From Levilactobacillus enshiensis (lineage in GTDB: Bacteria; Bacillota; Bacilli; Lactobacillales; Lactobacillaceae): a stretch of 64,000 bases of DNA. The position numbers were made by a program, and so were the translations under genes. The DNA lies in assembly GCF_007115095.1 (NCBI RefSeq), contig NZ_SULH01000002.1, forward strand, positions 114,808-178,807. The letters are read 5' to 3'. The notes below the pieces were generated by a model. It did no database searches, was not told the DNA's origin, and was given only the letters and a program-made list of their open reading frames with translations. This document shows positions 7,816 through 16,905 of this stretch, piece by piece. Position 1 is the stretch's first letter, and every line of letters begins with the position of its first letter.

Positions 7816-9276
7816 CTACTTCCGCTTCTTACGCTTCAGCCGCTTCTTCTTGTTCTTTTTCATTTGCCGGGACATCCGGTTCATGGCCATCTTTTGCATG
7901 CGACCACCGATGCCACCGCCACCCATGCCTGAGTTGCCCATGAGTTGTTCCATCCCGGACATGTTCCCCTTCGAGACTTGGTTCATCATTTTCTTCATTT
8001 GGTTAAACTGCTTGATCATGCGGTTCACTTCATGAATTGGCCGGCCAGACCCACTGGCGATTCGGCGCCGACGGGAAGGGTTCAACAGGTCCGGATTCGT
8101 CCGTTCCTGAGGTGTCATGGAGTACACGACGGCCTTTAAATGCCCCATGTCCTTCGGGTCGACCTGAACGTTCTTCATGGCTGGATTGTTCGCCATCCCC
8201 GGAATCATCTTCATCAACTCATCCATGGGCCCCATCTTTTGAATCTGTTCGATCTGGTCCAAGAAGTCGTTGAAGTCAAAGGAGTTTTCCTGAATCTTTT
8301 CAGTCAGTTCCTGAGCTTGCTTTTCGTCGTATTCCTTCTGGGTCTTTTCGATCAGGGACAGCATGTCCCCCATTCCCAAGATCCGTGATGCCATCCGGTC
8401 GGGGTGGAAGACGTCCAAATCGGTCATCTTTTCGCCTTGCCCGATGAACTTGATTGGTTTGCCAGTCACTGCTCGAATTGAGAGTGCAGCCCCACCACGG
8501 GTATCCCCATCTAACTTGGTCAAAACGACCCCAGTTACGTCAAGCTTGCCATTGAATCCTTCAGCAGTTGCGACAGCGTTTTGCCCGGTCATCGCATCGA
8601 CCGTTAACAGGATTTCGTCCGGATGAGCCAGGTCCTTAATGTTGGCCAATTCATTCATCAACTGTTCGTCAATTTGGAGACGACCAGCCGTATCAATAAT
8701 GATGTAATCATTATGATTTTCGGCAGCTTGGGCTAACCCTTGACGAACGATCTCCACGGGGTCCACGTCGGTGCCCAATTGGAAGACGGGCACGTCAATG
8801 CCGGCCGCCACTTGCACCAACTGTTCAATCGCAGCTGGCCGGTAAACGTCGGCCGCAATCATCAATGGCCGTGCGTTCTCTTCATTCTTTAATTTCAGAG
8901 CCAACTTCCCGGCAGTGGTCGTTTTCCCGGCCCCTTGTAACCCAACCATCATAATGATTGTTGGAATCTTGTCGGACTTGTTCAGGGGAACGGCTTCTTC
9001 CCCCATGGTCTTGGTCAGCTCTTCGTCAACGATCTTAACGATCTGTTGTGCAGGGTTCAGTCCTTCTAAGACGTCGGCCCCCATTGCCCGGTCGCGGACC
9101 TGCTTCACAAAGTCCTTGACCACGGTAAAGTTAACGTCGGCTTCTAATAATGCCAGCCGAATCTCACGCATGGTTTCTCGCAGGTCACTTTCGGAGACTT
9201 TCCCCTTGCCCCGCAATTTGCGCATTGCGTTCTGTAGTCGTTCGGTTAATCCTTCAAACGCCATTCGTTTTGCCAC
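7816..9276 (-). CDS. ffh: Signal recognition particle protein Ffh
   Basis: 486 residues. N domain, then a G domain with P-loop GLQGAGKT at 112-119, DTAGRL and TKLDGD; the C-terminal M domain is very rich in Met (KMMNQVSKGNMSGMEQLMGN) and ends in a Lys/Arg tail. It binds signal sequences and 4.5S/scRNA and delivers ribosomes to FtsY at the membrane. It lies 7 bases after ylxM, its usual partner, and ftsY is upstream in the same gene block. The gene is followed by its own terminator. Confidence 0.98.
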   Translation of the reverse strand: MAKRMAFEGLTERLQNAMRKLRGKGKVSESDLRETMREIRLALLEADVNFTVVKDFVKQVRDRAMGADVLEGLNPAQQIVKIVDEELTKTMGEEAVPLNKSDKIPTIIMMVGLQGAGKTTTAGKLALKLKNEENARPLMIAADVYRPAAIEQLVQVAAGIDVPVFQLGTDVDPVEIVRQGLAQAAENHNDYIIIDTAGRLQIDEQLMNELANIKDLAHPDEILLTVDAMTGQNAVATAEGFNGKLDVTGVVLTKLDGDTRGGAALSIRAVTGKPIKFIGQGEKMTDLDVFHPDRMASRILGMGDMLSLIEKTQKEYDEKQAQELTEKIQENSFDFNDFLDQIEQIQKMGPMDELMKMIPGMANNPAMKNVQVDPKDMGHLKAVVYSMTPQERTNPDLLNPSRRRRIASGSGRPIHEVNRMIKQFNQMKKMMNQVSKGNMSGMEQLMGNSGMGGGGIGGRMQKMAMNRMSRQMKKNKKKRLKRKKRK

Positions 9277-9283
9277 CTAACTT

Positions 9284-9625
9284 TCATTGTTCTTCTAGAT
9301 TTTCAAGACCCGCAACCAACCGGTTCAACTTCGCATCTTGGGGATAATTATCCGCCACGTACGCTTGAATCTCATCGGCCTGTTGATTGCGCGCGGTAAA
9401 TTCTTGGTAGAGATGCAATTTTGCTTCATAATCCTCGAGGATCTTTTCGGTCCGTCGTAAATTATCATAGACCGCCTGACGACTTACATTATACTCCTCA
9501 GCAATTTCGCCCAAAGAATAGTCATCACCATAGTACAATTGCATATAGTTATTCTGCTTCGCGGTCAGTAGCGGCTGGTAGAACGCAAATAAGGAATTAA
9601 TCCGATAGTTTTTTTCAATCTCCAT
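9284..9625 (-). CDS. ylxM: YlxM-type SRP-associated HTH protein
   Basis: 113 residues. It has a helix-turn-helix region [23 protein letters not shown], characteristic of the YlxM/p13 family, which in streptococci modulates SRP GTPase activity. The start is the ATG at 9625: GGAGG lies 8 bases upstream, whereas the longer frame from 9649 would translate through that ribosome site. It precedes ffh by 7 bases and the pair is conserved in Firmicutes. Confidence 0.9.
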   Translation of the reverse strand: MEIEKNYRINSLFAFYQPLLTAKQNNYMQLYYGDDYSLGEIAEEYNVSRQAVYDNLRRTEKILEDYEAKLHLYQEFTARNQQADEIQAYVADNYPQDAKLNRLVAGLENLEEQ

Positions 9626-9872
9626 GCTTGGTCCTCCAGTTCGTGTCACACTCTACTAGAGTACCGATTTTTAGCGGTTTCGTCAATTTTTTTCGCTGAT
9701 TGCGGGTAAAGTGAACGACTATTAGCCACATCAATTCGTTTTTAACTGAAAAGGATGGCGCGAATTTATTCCAGTTGCCATTAACTCTTGGGAAATAAGT
9801 CGTATTTTCTTGCGCAACTGGTCATACTAATTAACAAGCATCCCATTTTTTACCTATCAGGAGGTCGTCACC

Positions 9873-10334
9873 ATGTCAATCACCATCACGCGTGAAACCA
9901 ATGCCACTATCAAGGCCACCATCGTTCAAGAAGTTCTCGCTGATCTTCCCGACTGGTTTGGCTTACCAGCATCCACAACAGCCTATGTGGACGCTGCTCG
10001 CAAGCTGCCACTATGGGTTGCTCACGATGGGCAAACTATCGTGGGCTTCATCGACCTTGCCACGACCAGCACCGCTACCGCTGAAGTTCAGTGTATGGGC
10101 ATCAAACGCGCCTATCACCACCAAGGCATCGGCCGACAACTCATGACCGTGCTCATCACTAATGCCCGTCAAACCTATACTTACCTTCAAGTCAAGACAG
10201 TTGCCCCCGGTCATTACGCCACCTATGACCAAACCAATGCCTTCTACCGTGCAATGGGCTTCGAACCGTTAGAAATTTTGCCAACTCTCTGGGATACCTG
10301 GAATCCCTGCTTGATTCTGATTCAAAAACTATAA
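9873..10334 (+). CDS. GNAT-family N-acetyltransferase
   Basis: 153 residues on the plus strand, divergent from ylxM. The acetyl-CoA loop is seen in AYHHQGIGRQLM (residues about 82-93), the Q/RxxGxG/A type, followed by NAFYRAMGFEPLE, the usual GNAT end. An AGGAGG lies 8 bases before the ATG and a strong terminator follows. The substrate cannot be told from sequence. The 223-base gap before it must hold both divergent promoters; no clear operator was seen. Confidence 0.88.
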   Translation: MSITITRETNATIKATIVQEVLADLPDWFGLPASTTAYVDAARKLPLWVAHDGQTIVGFIDLATTSTATAEVQCMGIKRAYHHQGIGRQLMTVLITNARQTYTYLQVKTVAPGHYATYDQTNAFYRAMGFEPLEILPTLWDTWNPCLILIQKL

Positions 10335-10345
10335 GCAACACAAAA

Positions 10346-10386
10346 AGCGTTGTCAACCCAATCGGATTTTACAACGCTATTTTTTA
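10346..10386 (+). terminator. Terminator of the acetyltransferase gene
   Basis: AGCGTTGT at 10346-10353 pairs with ACAACGCT at 10371-10378, followed by ATTTTTTAT. The A tract on the other side makes it possibly bidirectional. Confidence 0.85.
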
Positions 10387-10441
10387 TGGATTACCCATTT
10401 TTGAATACAAAACCTCGCCACAATTATGTCCTGCTAAGAAA

Positions 10442-10576
10442 CTATCTTCGCTTGCCAAAAATCAGTCTCCAAATCCAATAGCCAAGGCTTCCAACTAAGG
10501 CCAACATCAATCCCAAAACTAGCAAGTAAAAGATGGCATCAAAAAAATTAAAACCACTACTTAAAACAGTTGTCAT
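10442..10576 (-). CDS. Small single-span membrane protein (hypothetical)
   Basis: A 44-codon frame (ATG at 10576, TAG at 10442-10444) starts MTTVLSSGFNFFDAIFYL and continues through a run of Leu/Val/Gly/Ala to a Trp-rich, basic end (GYWIWRLIFGKRR). This is one convincing transmembrane helix with positive C-terminal residues. A GTG two codons earlier has an AGGTGG 9 bases upstream and overlaps the stop of a 22-codon hydrophobic frame (GTGA). It lies 85 bases beyond the ftsY stop on the same strand. No family is recognised. It could also be the tail of a decayed membrane gene. Confidence 0.4.
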   Translation of the reverse strand: MTTVLSSGFNFFDAIFYLLVLGLMLALVGSLGYWIWRLIFGKRR

Positions 10577-10661
10577 CGTCACACGTCATCGCCACCTTCC
10601 AATAGACCAAAAAACGGCCCAAGCGCCATCCCTAAGAACAGCACCTATGCCGCAAAACAAT

Positions 10662-12164
10662 TTATTTTTTATCCAATGCCTTAACGTCGATCAAGCCCTT
10701 AAACAGGCCATAAACAAATTCGTTCGGGTCAAATGGTCGTAGGTCTGAGATCTGTTCTCCAAGCCCAATGAACTTCACAGGGACGTGGAGTTCGTTACGA
10801 ATGGCCAAGACGATTCCCCCACGGGCCGTTCCATCCAGCTTGGTTAAGACGATCCCGGTGACGTCCGTAGATTCCTTGAACAACTTCGCCTGCGTCAGCG
10901 CGTTTTGACCAGTTGTGGCATCCAACACCAGCAAGACTTCATGCGGTGCTGCTGGAATTTCACGAGTAATGATCCGTTTCATCTTCGCCAGCTCATTCAT
11001 CAGGTTGACCTTGTTTTGTAGCCGACCAGCGGTGTCGACAAACAGGATGTCGTAATCCTCGTCCTTCGCCTTTTTCACGGCGTCAAACACGACGGCAGCG
11101 GGGTCCGATTGCGGTTTCCCCGTCACAATGTCGACGTCTGCACGCTTAGCCCAGACATCGAGCTGTTCTGTCGCCCCGGCCCGGAAAGTATCGGCTGCCG
11201 CTAACAGCACTTTCTTACCTTCCTGATGGAACCGATTAGCCATTTTCCCAATGGTCGTCGTCTTGCCGACCCCATTGACCCCTACAAACAGGATCACCGT
11301 AGGACCTTCAGGCGCCATGTTCAAGGCCGTGCTCTCATTGTTTCCGGCTGCATCGTAAATTTCGACCAACTTTTCAACAACCACGTTCTGAACATCTTGG
11401 GATTTCTTGGCATTCTGTAACTTCACTTCATCGCGCAACTCATCACTGAGCTTCACGGCCATGTCGAACCCAACATCGGCACCAATCAAGGTCTCTTCAA
11501 GGTCATCGAAGAAACCCTCGTCAACGTGACGGAAATTAGCCAACAAGGCGTTCAACCGCTGACCAAATGTCGTCCGCGTCTTCTCCAACCCTTTGTCGTA
11601 AAGCTGTTCATCACTGACCGGCTTTTCGGCGGGGGCGCTTGATGCAGGCGCCGCTGGTGTCGTCTCCGCTTCACTAGAAGCTTCAACTGGTTGCTCAACT
11701 GCCGGTTCTGCTTCCTCATGACTTGCAGTCACGGCTTCACTCACCGGCGTTGCTGCCGAAACGGATGTCGCCGCAGACGTGGCCGTTGGTTCAGCCGCAG
11801 ACACGGGTTCAGCAACCGTTGCTGAGGTGCCAGTCGGTTCTGACGACTCATTTTTTGTCGCGTCACTAGTAGGTTCTACGGGAACTTCAGTTGTCGCCTC
11901 ACTGGCTACTTCTTCCACCGCTTCACTCGTCGGTTGCTCATCGTCAGCCGCTGGTGAGGCCTCACTCATCACCGGCTCGCTAGTTTCAGACTCACTGGCC
12001 ACAACCGTTGCTTCACTTATTTCGGCTTCACTAGTGACACTAGCTTCACTCGCAACGCTCTCGCTAGTGGTAGCCGTACTTGCTACTGGTTCTGCTTCTG
12101 ATTCCGGTTTTGGTGCTTCACTCGCCGGCTTGGCACGCCGACGGAAGATATCAAATAATCCCAT
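10662..12164 (-). CDS. ftsY: Signal recognition particle receptor FtsY
   Basis: 500 residues. The NG GTPase domain occupies about 195-500 with P-loop GVNGVGKT at 295-302, DTAGRL and TKLDGTARG. Residues 11-185 form an unusually long acidic A domain built almost only of Ser, Glu, Ala, Thr, Val and Pro, with many SEA/SEP triplets; such tails mediate weak membrane contact. It docks SRP-ribosome complexes at the membrane. Its ATG overlaps the smc stop as TAATG, so the two are translationally coupled. Confidence 0.97.
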   Translation of the reverse strand: MGLFDIFRRRAKPASEAPKPESEAEPVASTATTSESVASEASVTSEAEISEATVVASESETSEPVMSEASPAADDEQPTSEAVEEVASEATTEVPVEPTSDATKNESSEPTGTSATVAEPVSAAEPTATSAATSVSAATPVSEAVTASHEEAEPAVEQPVEASSEAETTPAAPASSAPAEKPVSDEQLYDKGLEKTRTTFGQRLNALLANFRHVDEGFFDDLEETLIGADVGFDMAVKLSDELRDEVKLQNAKKSQDVQNVVVEKLVEIYDAAGNNESTALNMAPEGPTVILFVGVNGVGKTTTIGKMANRFHQEGKKVLLAAADTFRAGATEQLDVWAKRADVDIVTGKPQSDPAAVVFDAVKKAKDEDYDILFVDTAGRLQNKVNLMNELAKMKRIITREIPAAPHEVLLVLDATTGQNALTQAKLFKESTDVTGIVLTKLDGTARGGIVLAIRNELHVPVKFIGLGEQISDLRPFDPNEFVYGLFKGLIDVKALDKK

Positions 12165-15100
12165 TAGGATTGCTTCCTTTCCGTAGTGGTCTCGTGGTCA
12201 AGATCCACCGCCACCATCTTAGACACACCAGACTCCTGCATGGTCACCCCGTACAAAATGTCGGCCTGAACCATGGTTTCCTTCCGGTGGGTGATGACGA
12301 TAAATTGCGTTTGGTCTTGGAATTGATGAATGTAGCGGGCAAAGCGGGTCACATTGGCCGGATCTAGCGCCGCCTCAACTTCATCCAGGATACAGAATGG
12401 CACGGGTTGCACCTGTAAAATTGCAAATAAGAGCGTAATCGCTGTCAGTGCTCGCTCACCACCGGAAAGGAGCCCCATGTTCTGGAACTTCTTGCCCGGC
12501 GGTTGGGCCATAATGTCAATTCCTGTCGTTAAGAGGTCATCTGGATCGGTCAAGACGAGTTCCGCCGTTCCCCCGCCAAACATCTGGCGGAACGTGGCGG
12601 TGAATTTCGCCGCAATTTGATCAAAGCTGGCCTTGAACCGGCGCTTGACCTGACCATCCAATTCAGTCATGGTCGTCGTCAACTGGCCCTTAGCCGTTAA
12701 GAGGTCATCCCGCTGTTGCGTCAGGAAGTCATAACGTTCGCGGACTTCTTTATATTCAGCAATGGCGTTCACGTTAACTGAACCAATTTCATCCAATCCC
12801 CGTTTCAATAACTTGAGTTGCACCGCAAGCTCATCAGCTGGTAAGTCACTGGTATCCTGCTCAGCAGCTGCCAAACTTAGGTGATATTTTTCTGACAATT
12901 GGTTCTGTTGTTGATCGATCAAGGCCGCTAAACGCGTCTGCTTGACCTGTGCGGCTTGGAGGTCATCGTTAGCTAACTGCAGTAACCCGCTGGTTCGTTG
13001 GTTTGCCGTTTCGGCGGCCGCCAATTCATCATTAGCAGTGGTGACCTGCTCATTTTCTTGCGCTACCTGTTGCTCTACCGTTTGTCGGGTCGCCTGGGCC
13101 GTTGCCAATTGTTCTTGGGCCTGTTCCGGCGTTAATGACTCCTGGTTCGCCAATTGTTGTAGCTCAGTAGTCACCTTAGCCACCTGGTCCTGGTCGGCCT
13201 GAATCTGCTTTTCCAGTTGGTGAACCGTACCGATCTGCTGTTGCCGGCGTTCCTTAGCACCCGCTAGCCAGGTCTGCTTCGCCGTTAAAGCCGTCTGATT
13301 CTGTGTTTGTTCAGCCGTCACCGTGGTGATTTTGGCCTGTAGATCCTTGACCTGTTGCTCGGTCGTCGCCACGTCCTGTTCACCGGCGGTAATCTGTGCT
13401 GCAAGCGACTCACCTTGCTGATCATCCGTAGCCACTTGTGCCTGTTTGATTTCCAATTCGGCGGCTTTCACCTGCCGATCAGCCTGTTCTGCCGTTGTTT
13501 GGGCATTTGCTAATTGGTCTTCTAACTGACGACACTGCGGCTGCAGCCGATTGATACTTGCCTGCAGATCTCGGCTCCGCGCCTCACTGTCCTGTAATCC
13601 CGCGCGTTGTTGCTTGATCTTCGTTTCCTGAGCCGTCAACTTAGCCTTCATGGCCGTAATCGACGTCTGGAGTTGCTGCAACTCCTGTTGTTGTCGCAAG
13701 ACACTACTGTGGCTCTGGCGTGACTGACCACCGGAGATAGCCCCGCTGGCACTGACCACATCACCCGTCAAGCTGACGACACGATACCGGTGGTGGATTC
13801 GCTGACTAATATCGACAGCTGTGTCCAGGTTGGCCGCAAAAATCGTGGTCCCTAGGAGATACTCCAAAATCGGTTGGGCCTGGGCTGTAATTTGGACCAG
13901 GTCACTCCCGACACCTAGAAAGCCGGAAAGTCCCCGCAATAACTGCCGCGTACTCCGGTCGACCTGCCGTCCACGAATCGTACTCAGTGGTAAAAAGGTT
14001 GCCCGACCCGCTTTATGGTCCCGTAAATAACTAACCGCGGCCTTCGCCGTCGTTTCGTCATCGACCACGACCTGTTGCAGTTGACCACCAAGCGCATATT
14101 CCACCGCAGTCGTGTACCGTTCCGGGACTTGGAGCAACTCGGAAACCGCCCCTAATAGCCCCCGGAAATGGTCGCGTTGTTTCAAAATCGCCCGCACACC
14201 CTGGTAAAAGCCACCATACTCAGCCGAAGCGGACTGCAGGCTCGCTGCCTGCGTTTGCGCCCGTTGATAGACTTCAAGAGCGGCTTGCCAATTATGCTGG
14301 GCCTGTTGGTAGGCCTTTTGTTGTTGCTGATACTGACCAGCCTCGGTGTCTAAGGCCTGCTCGGCTTGGTTCAGTTGGTCTTTGACCGTGGTGGTCTGTT
14401 CTGCCAGCGTCGTGACCTCAGCTTGGGCCGTCTGGGCCTTAGCCTGCAAGTCCGCTAGCTGTTGGGCCACCCGTTGACCTTGTTGCTGTAATCGTTCCTG
14501 GTTCTGCTGTAAATACTGACGTTGATTCCGCAGCGTCGCAACCTGCTGCTTCTGATCAAAGTACGTCGTCCGCAAGTCCTCTAGTTGCTGGCGTAACGCC
14601 GTGACGGTCTTGGGTTCCGTTGCCACCGTTAAGGTCTTGACCTCTCCCTGGGCCGTTTTCATGGCTGCCACTAACTCACTGGCCTGCTGCTTGGCGGCCG
14701 TCAGCGCTTTCTGATTGGTCGCGATCCGCTCGTTTAATTCGCTCAACTGGTCCTTGGCTTGCCGTTGTTGCTCATCCAAGTGCCGTTGTTGCTCGCCAGA
14801 CAGATTGACCTGCCCCTGAGCTTGCTCCACGCGTTGGGTCGCCGTCACCAATTGGGCTTGTAAGGCATCTTTACTGGCTAAATGGTCAGCTTGTTCCTGT
14901 TTTAATTGCTGAACCGTTGCCAACTGTGCTTTTTCGGCGGCTTGATGCTGACTGACCTGGTCTCGCTTGGCATGGACAAGCGCATCGGCCGATTGCTTTT
15001 CTGCTAACTCTGTGTGTAGTTGCCGCACCAACTGTGTCCGATCCAACAGGGCAAACTTCTCCTGTTGATCCAGATAGTCTTGCGCCAGACTACTCTGCTT

Positions 15101-15718
15101 CTCCAGCGGGTCGATTCGACCTTCGAGTTCCGCAATGATGTCTTCGACTCGATTCAAATAAGCCATCGTGTCGTCCATTTCTCGTTGGGCTTTTTCCTTG
15201 TGCTTACGGTACTTGTAGACGCCGGCAACTTCTTCGATGATGTTGCGCCGATCTTCGGGCTTGCTATTGAAGATGGCCTCTACACGGCCTTGCGAAATAA
15301 TGGAAAAGGAATCCTGACCCATGCCAGAATCCATCAAGAGTTCCGTAATGTCCTTTAACCGACAGTCTTGCCCGTTGAGTTGATAACTGCTTTCACCATT
15401 TCGGTACAGCGCCCGACTGATGGTCAGTTCGGTATAGTCACTCTTTAAATAATGGTCACTATTGTCCAGCGTGATCGCAACCGCTGCTCTATTCAGTGGA
15501 TGTCGGTCAGCTGACCCCGCAAAGATCACGTCGGGCATCTTACTGCCCCGCAAACTTTTAGCGGACTGTTCCCCTAGAACCCAACGGACAGCTTCAGAAA
15601 TGTTACTCTTCCCACTACCGTTAGGGCCGACGATGCCGGTCATTCCCGGCAAAAAGTCAATCCGAGTCTTATCCGCAAAGGACTTGAACCCGCTAATTTC
15701 TAATGTCTTTAACCGCAT
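12164..15718 (-). CDS. smc: Chromosome segregation ATPase SMC
   Basis: 1184 residues, normal length. Walker A GPNGSGKSN lies at about 31-39, followed by two long Gln/Ala-rich coiled coils around a hinge (about 500-660, with GYxGxxx-like turns such as GGYGGF-type YGGFYQGV and SGAISGGQ), then the signature LSGGERALTA and Walker B ILDEVEAALDP at the C-terminus. It works with ScpA/ScpB to compact and separate chromosomes. It sits 12 bases after rnc and is coupled to ftsY, the standard Firmicutes order. Confidence 0.98.
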   Translation of the reverse strand: MRLKTLEISGFKSFADKTRIDFLPGMTGIVGPNGSGKSNISEAVRWVLGEQSAKSLRGSKMPDVIFAGSADRHPLNRAAVAITLDNSDHYLKSDYTELTISRALYRNGESSYQLNGQDCRLKDITELLMDSGMGQDSFSIISQGRVEAIFNSKPEDRRNIIEEVAGVYKYRKHKEKAQREMDDTMAYLNRVEDIIAELEGRIDPLEKQSSLAQDYLDQQEKFALLDRTQLVRQLHTELAEKQSADALVHAKRDQVSQHQAAEKAQLATVQQLKQEQADHLASKDALQAQLVTATQRVEQAQGQVNLSGEQQRHLDEQQRQAKDQLSELNERIATNQKALTAAKQQASELVAAMKTAQGEVKTLTVATEPKTVTALRQQLEDLRTTYFDQKQQVATLRNQRQYLQQNQERLQQQGQRVAQQLADLQAKAQTAQAEVTTLAEQTTTVKDQLNQAEQALDTEAGQYQQQQKAYQQAQHNWQAALEVYQRAQTQAASLQSASAEYGGFYQGVRAILKQRDHFRGLLGAVSELLQVPERYTTAVEYALGGQLQQVVVDDETTAKAAVSYLRDHKAGRATFLPLSTIRGRQVDRSTRQLLRGLSGFLGVGSDLVQITAQAQPILEYLLGTTIFAANLDTAVDISQRIHHRYRVVSLTGDVVSASGAISGGQSRQSHSSVLRQQQELQQLQTSITAMKAKLTAQETKIKQQRAGLQDSEARSRDLQASINRLQPQCRQLEDQLANAQTTAEQADRQVKAAELEIKQAQVATDDQQGESLAAQITAGEQDVATTEQQVKDLQAKITTVTAEQTQNQTALTAKQTWLAGAKERRQQQIGTVHQLEKQIQADQDQVAKVTTELQQLANQESLTPEQAQEQLATAQATRQTVEQQVAQENEQVTTANDELAAAETANQRTSGLLQLANDDLQAAQVKQTRLAALIDQQQNQLSEKYHLSLAAAEQDTSDLPADELAVQLKLLKRGLDEIGSVNVNAIAEYKEVRERYDFLTQQRDDLLTAKGQLTTTMTELDGQVKRRFKASFDQIAAKFTATFRQMFGGGTAELVLTDPDDLLTTGIDIMAQPPGKKFQNMGLLSGGERALTAITLLFAILQVQPVPFCILDEVEAALDPANVTRFARYIHQFQDQTQFIVITHRKETMVQADILYGVTMQESGVSKMVAVDLDHETTTERKQS

Positions 15719-15730
15719 CGTTAGTCATCC

Positions 15731-16426
15731 TTACTCTTCTTTCAGATTCTCCAGCGCATGTCGCGCCGCATTTTGTTCCGCGTGCTTCTTGGAATGGCCG
15801 TTTCCTTCCCCCAACAACTGGTCATTCACGTAAACGGCGACCTTGAAGGCCCGATCATTATCTGGCCCCTCTTCATCCAACAAGCGATAGTCGATGGTGA
15901 CCGATCCATTCTTTTGGACCAATTCTTGAAGTTCGGTCTTGTGATCGAAGAATTCGTCGAAACGACCCTCGTCTAACTTGGGAAAGACGACCGTCGTCAC
16001 AAATGGGACCACTTTATCCAACCCCTGATCCATGTACAAGGCCCCAATAAAGGACTCAAAAATATCACATAACAGGGAGTCACGTTGTCGGGCCTGGGCC
16101 TTTTCCTCGCCCCGTCCTAACCGAATGTACTGGTCGAAATGGCATTCGCGTGCAAAGCTCGCAAAACTCTGTTCGTTGACCATGGCCGCCCGTAGCCGCG
16201 TTAAGCGTCCCTGCGGCATCTTAGGGTAACGTCGGAAAATATAGTTGGAAACGACCAACTGCATCACGGCATCCCCTAAGAATTCAATTCGTTCGTAAAA
16301 CTTCAGCCCCTGATTTGGGTGTTCGTTAACGTACGAGGCTTGCGTAAACGCTTCGTCGAGTAACGACTGGTCTTTAAAGTGAATATCAAAATTTTTGGCT
16401 AACTCTTCATTTAATCCAGCAATCAC
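15731..16426 (-). CDS. rnc: Ribonuclease III
   Basis: 231 residues. The signature ERIEFLGDAVMQLVVS lies near residues 45-60, with the second acidic site CDIFESFIGALYMDQG further on, and a double-stranded RNA binding domain fills the last 75 residues (KTELQELVQKNG to KKHAEQNAARHAL). It processes rRNA precursors and other duplex RNA in the cytoplasm. It is located between acpP and smc as in Bacillus. Confidence 0.98.
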   Translation of the reverse strand: MIAGLNEELAKNFDIHFKDQSLLDEAFTQASYVNEHPNQGLKFYERIEFLGDAVMQLVVSNYIFRRYPKMPQGRLTRLRAAMVNEQSFASFARECHFDQYIRLGRGEEKAQARQRDSLLCDIFESFIGALYMDQGLDKVVPFVTTVVFPKLDEGRFDEFFDHKTELQELVQKNGSVTIDYRLLDEEGPDNDRAFKVAVYVNDQLLGEGNGHSKKHAEQNAARHALENLKEE

Positions 16427-16505
16427 GCGTAAATTCCCTCATTTCTTTATAGTCAGATTGAAAAAGCCCGGGACGAAAAATTGCGGCCCGGACTCGCTTG
16501 GTACT

Positions 16506-16757
16506 TTATTTTGCTTGATTTTGGTGGGCGTCAATGTAGTCCACAACTTCACCAATGGTATTCAATTTTTCGGCATCTTCATCCGAAATTTCTGCGCCAA
16601 AGGTATCTTCCAGTTCCAAGACGAATTCCACAAAATCAATGGAATCCGCGTCCAAGTCCTGCTTAAAATTCAGTTGCTCGTTGATTGCGTCTCGATCCGT
16701 TTCAAATCGATCGGCGATAATATCGGCAATCTTGTCGAAAATTTCTGCTTTTGTCAT
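16506..16757 (-). CDS. acpP: Acyl carrier protein
   Basis: 83 residues, strongly acidic, with the phosphopantetheine attachment serine in DADSIDFVEF (about residue 39; DSI instead of the commoner DSL). It carries acyl chains in fatty-acid and phospholipid synthesis and is next to plsX, whose product uses acyl-ACP. About 150 bases separate it from plsX; that gap holds a TTGACT-like -35 and a duplicated TTGTCCGGCC but no gene. Confidence 0.95.
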   Translation of the reverse strand: MTKAEIFDKIADIIADRFETDRDAINEQLNFKQDLDADSIDFVEFVLELEDTFGAEISDEDAEKLNTIGEVVDYIDAHQNQAK

Positions 16758-16905
16758 TTATAATCCCTCGCTCACAGTATTCAATAAGTAGTCTAACCGT
16801 TTTGTCCGGCCTTGTCTAGCCAATTTATCGGTTAGTCAAGCATGGCGCCGCTTGTCCGGCCGTGACTCCCATTTTTAGCCAATCAGATCACCCTGAGAAC
16901 TTGAC

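Noticed and set aside
11779-12186. Plus-strand frame opposite the ftsY A domain
   Set aside because: Low-complexity antisense of the Ser/Glu/Ala repeats; ftsY is certain.
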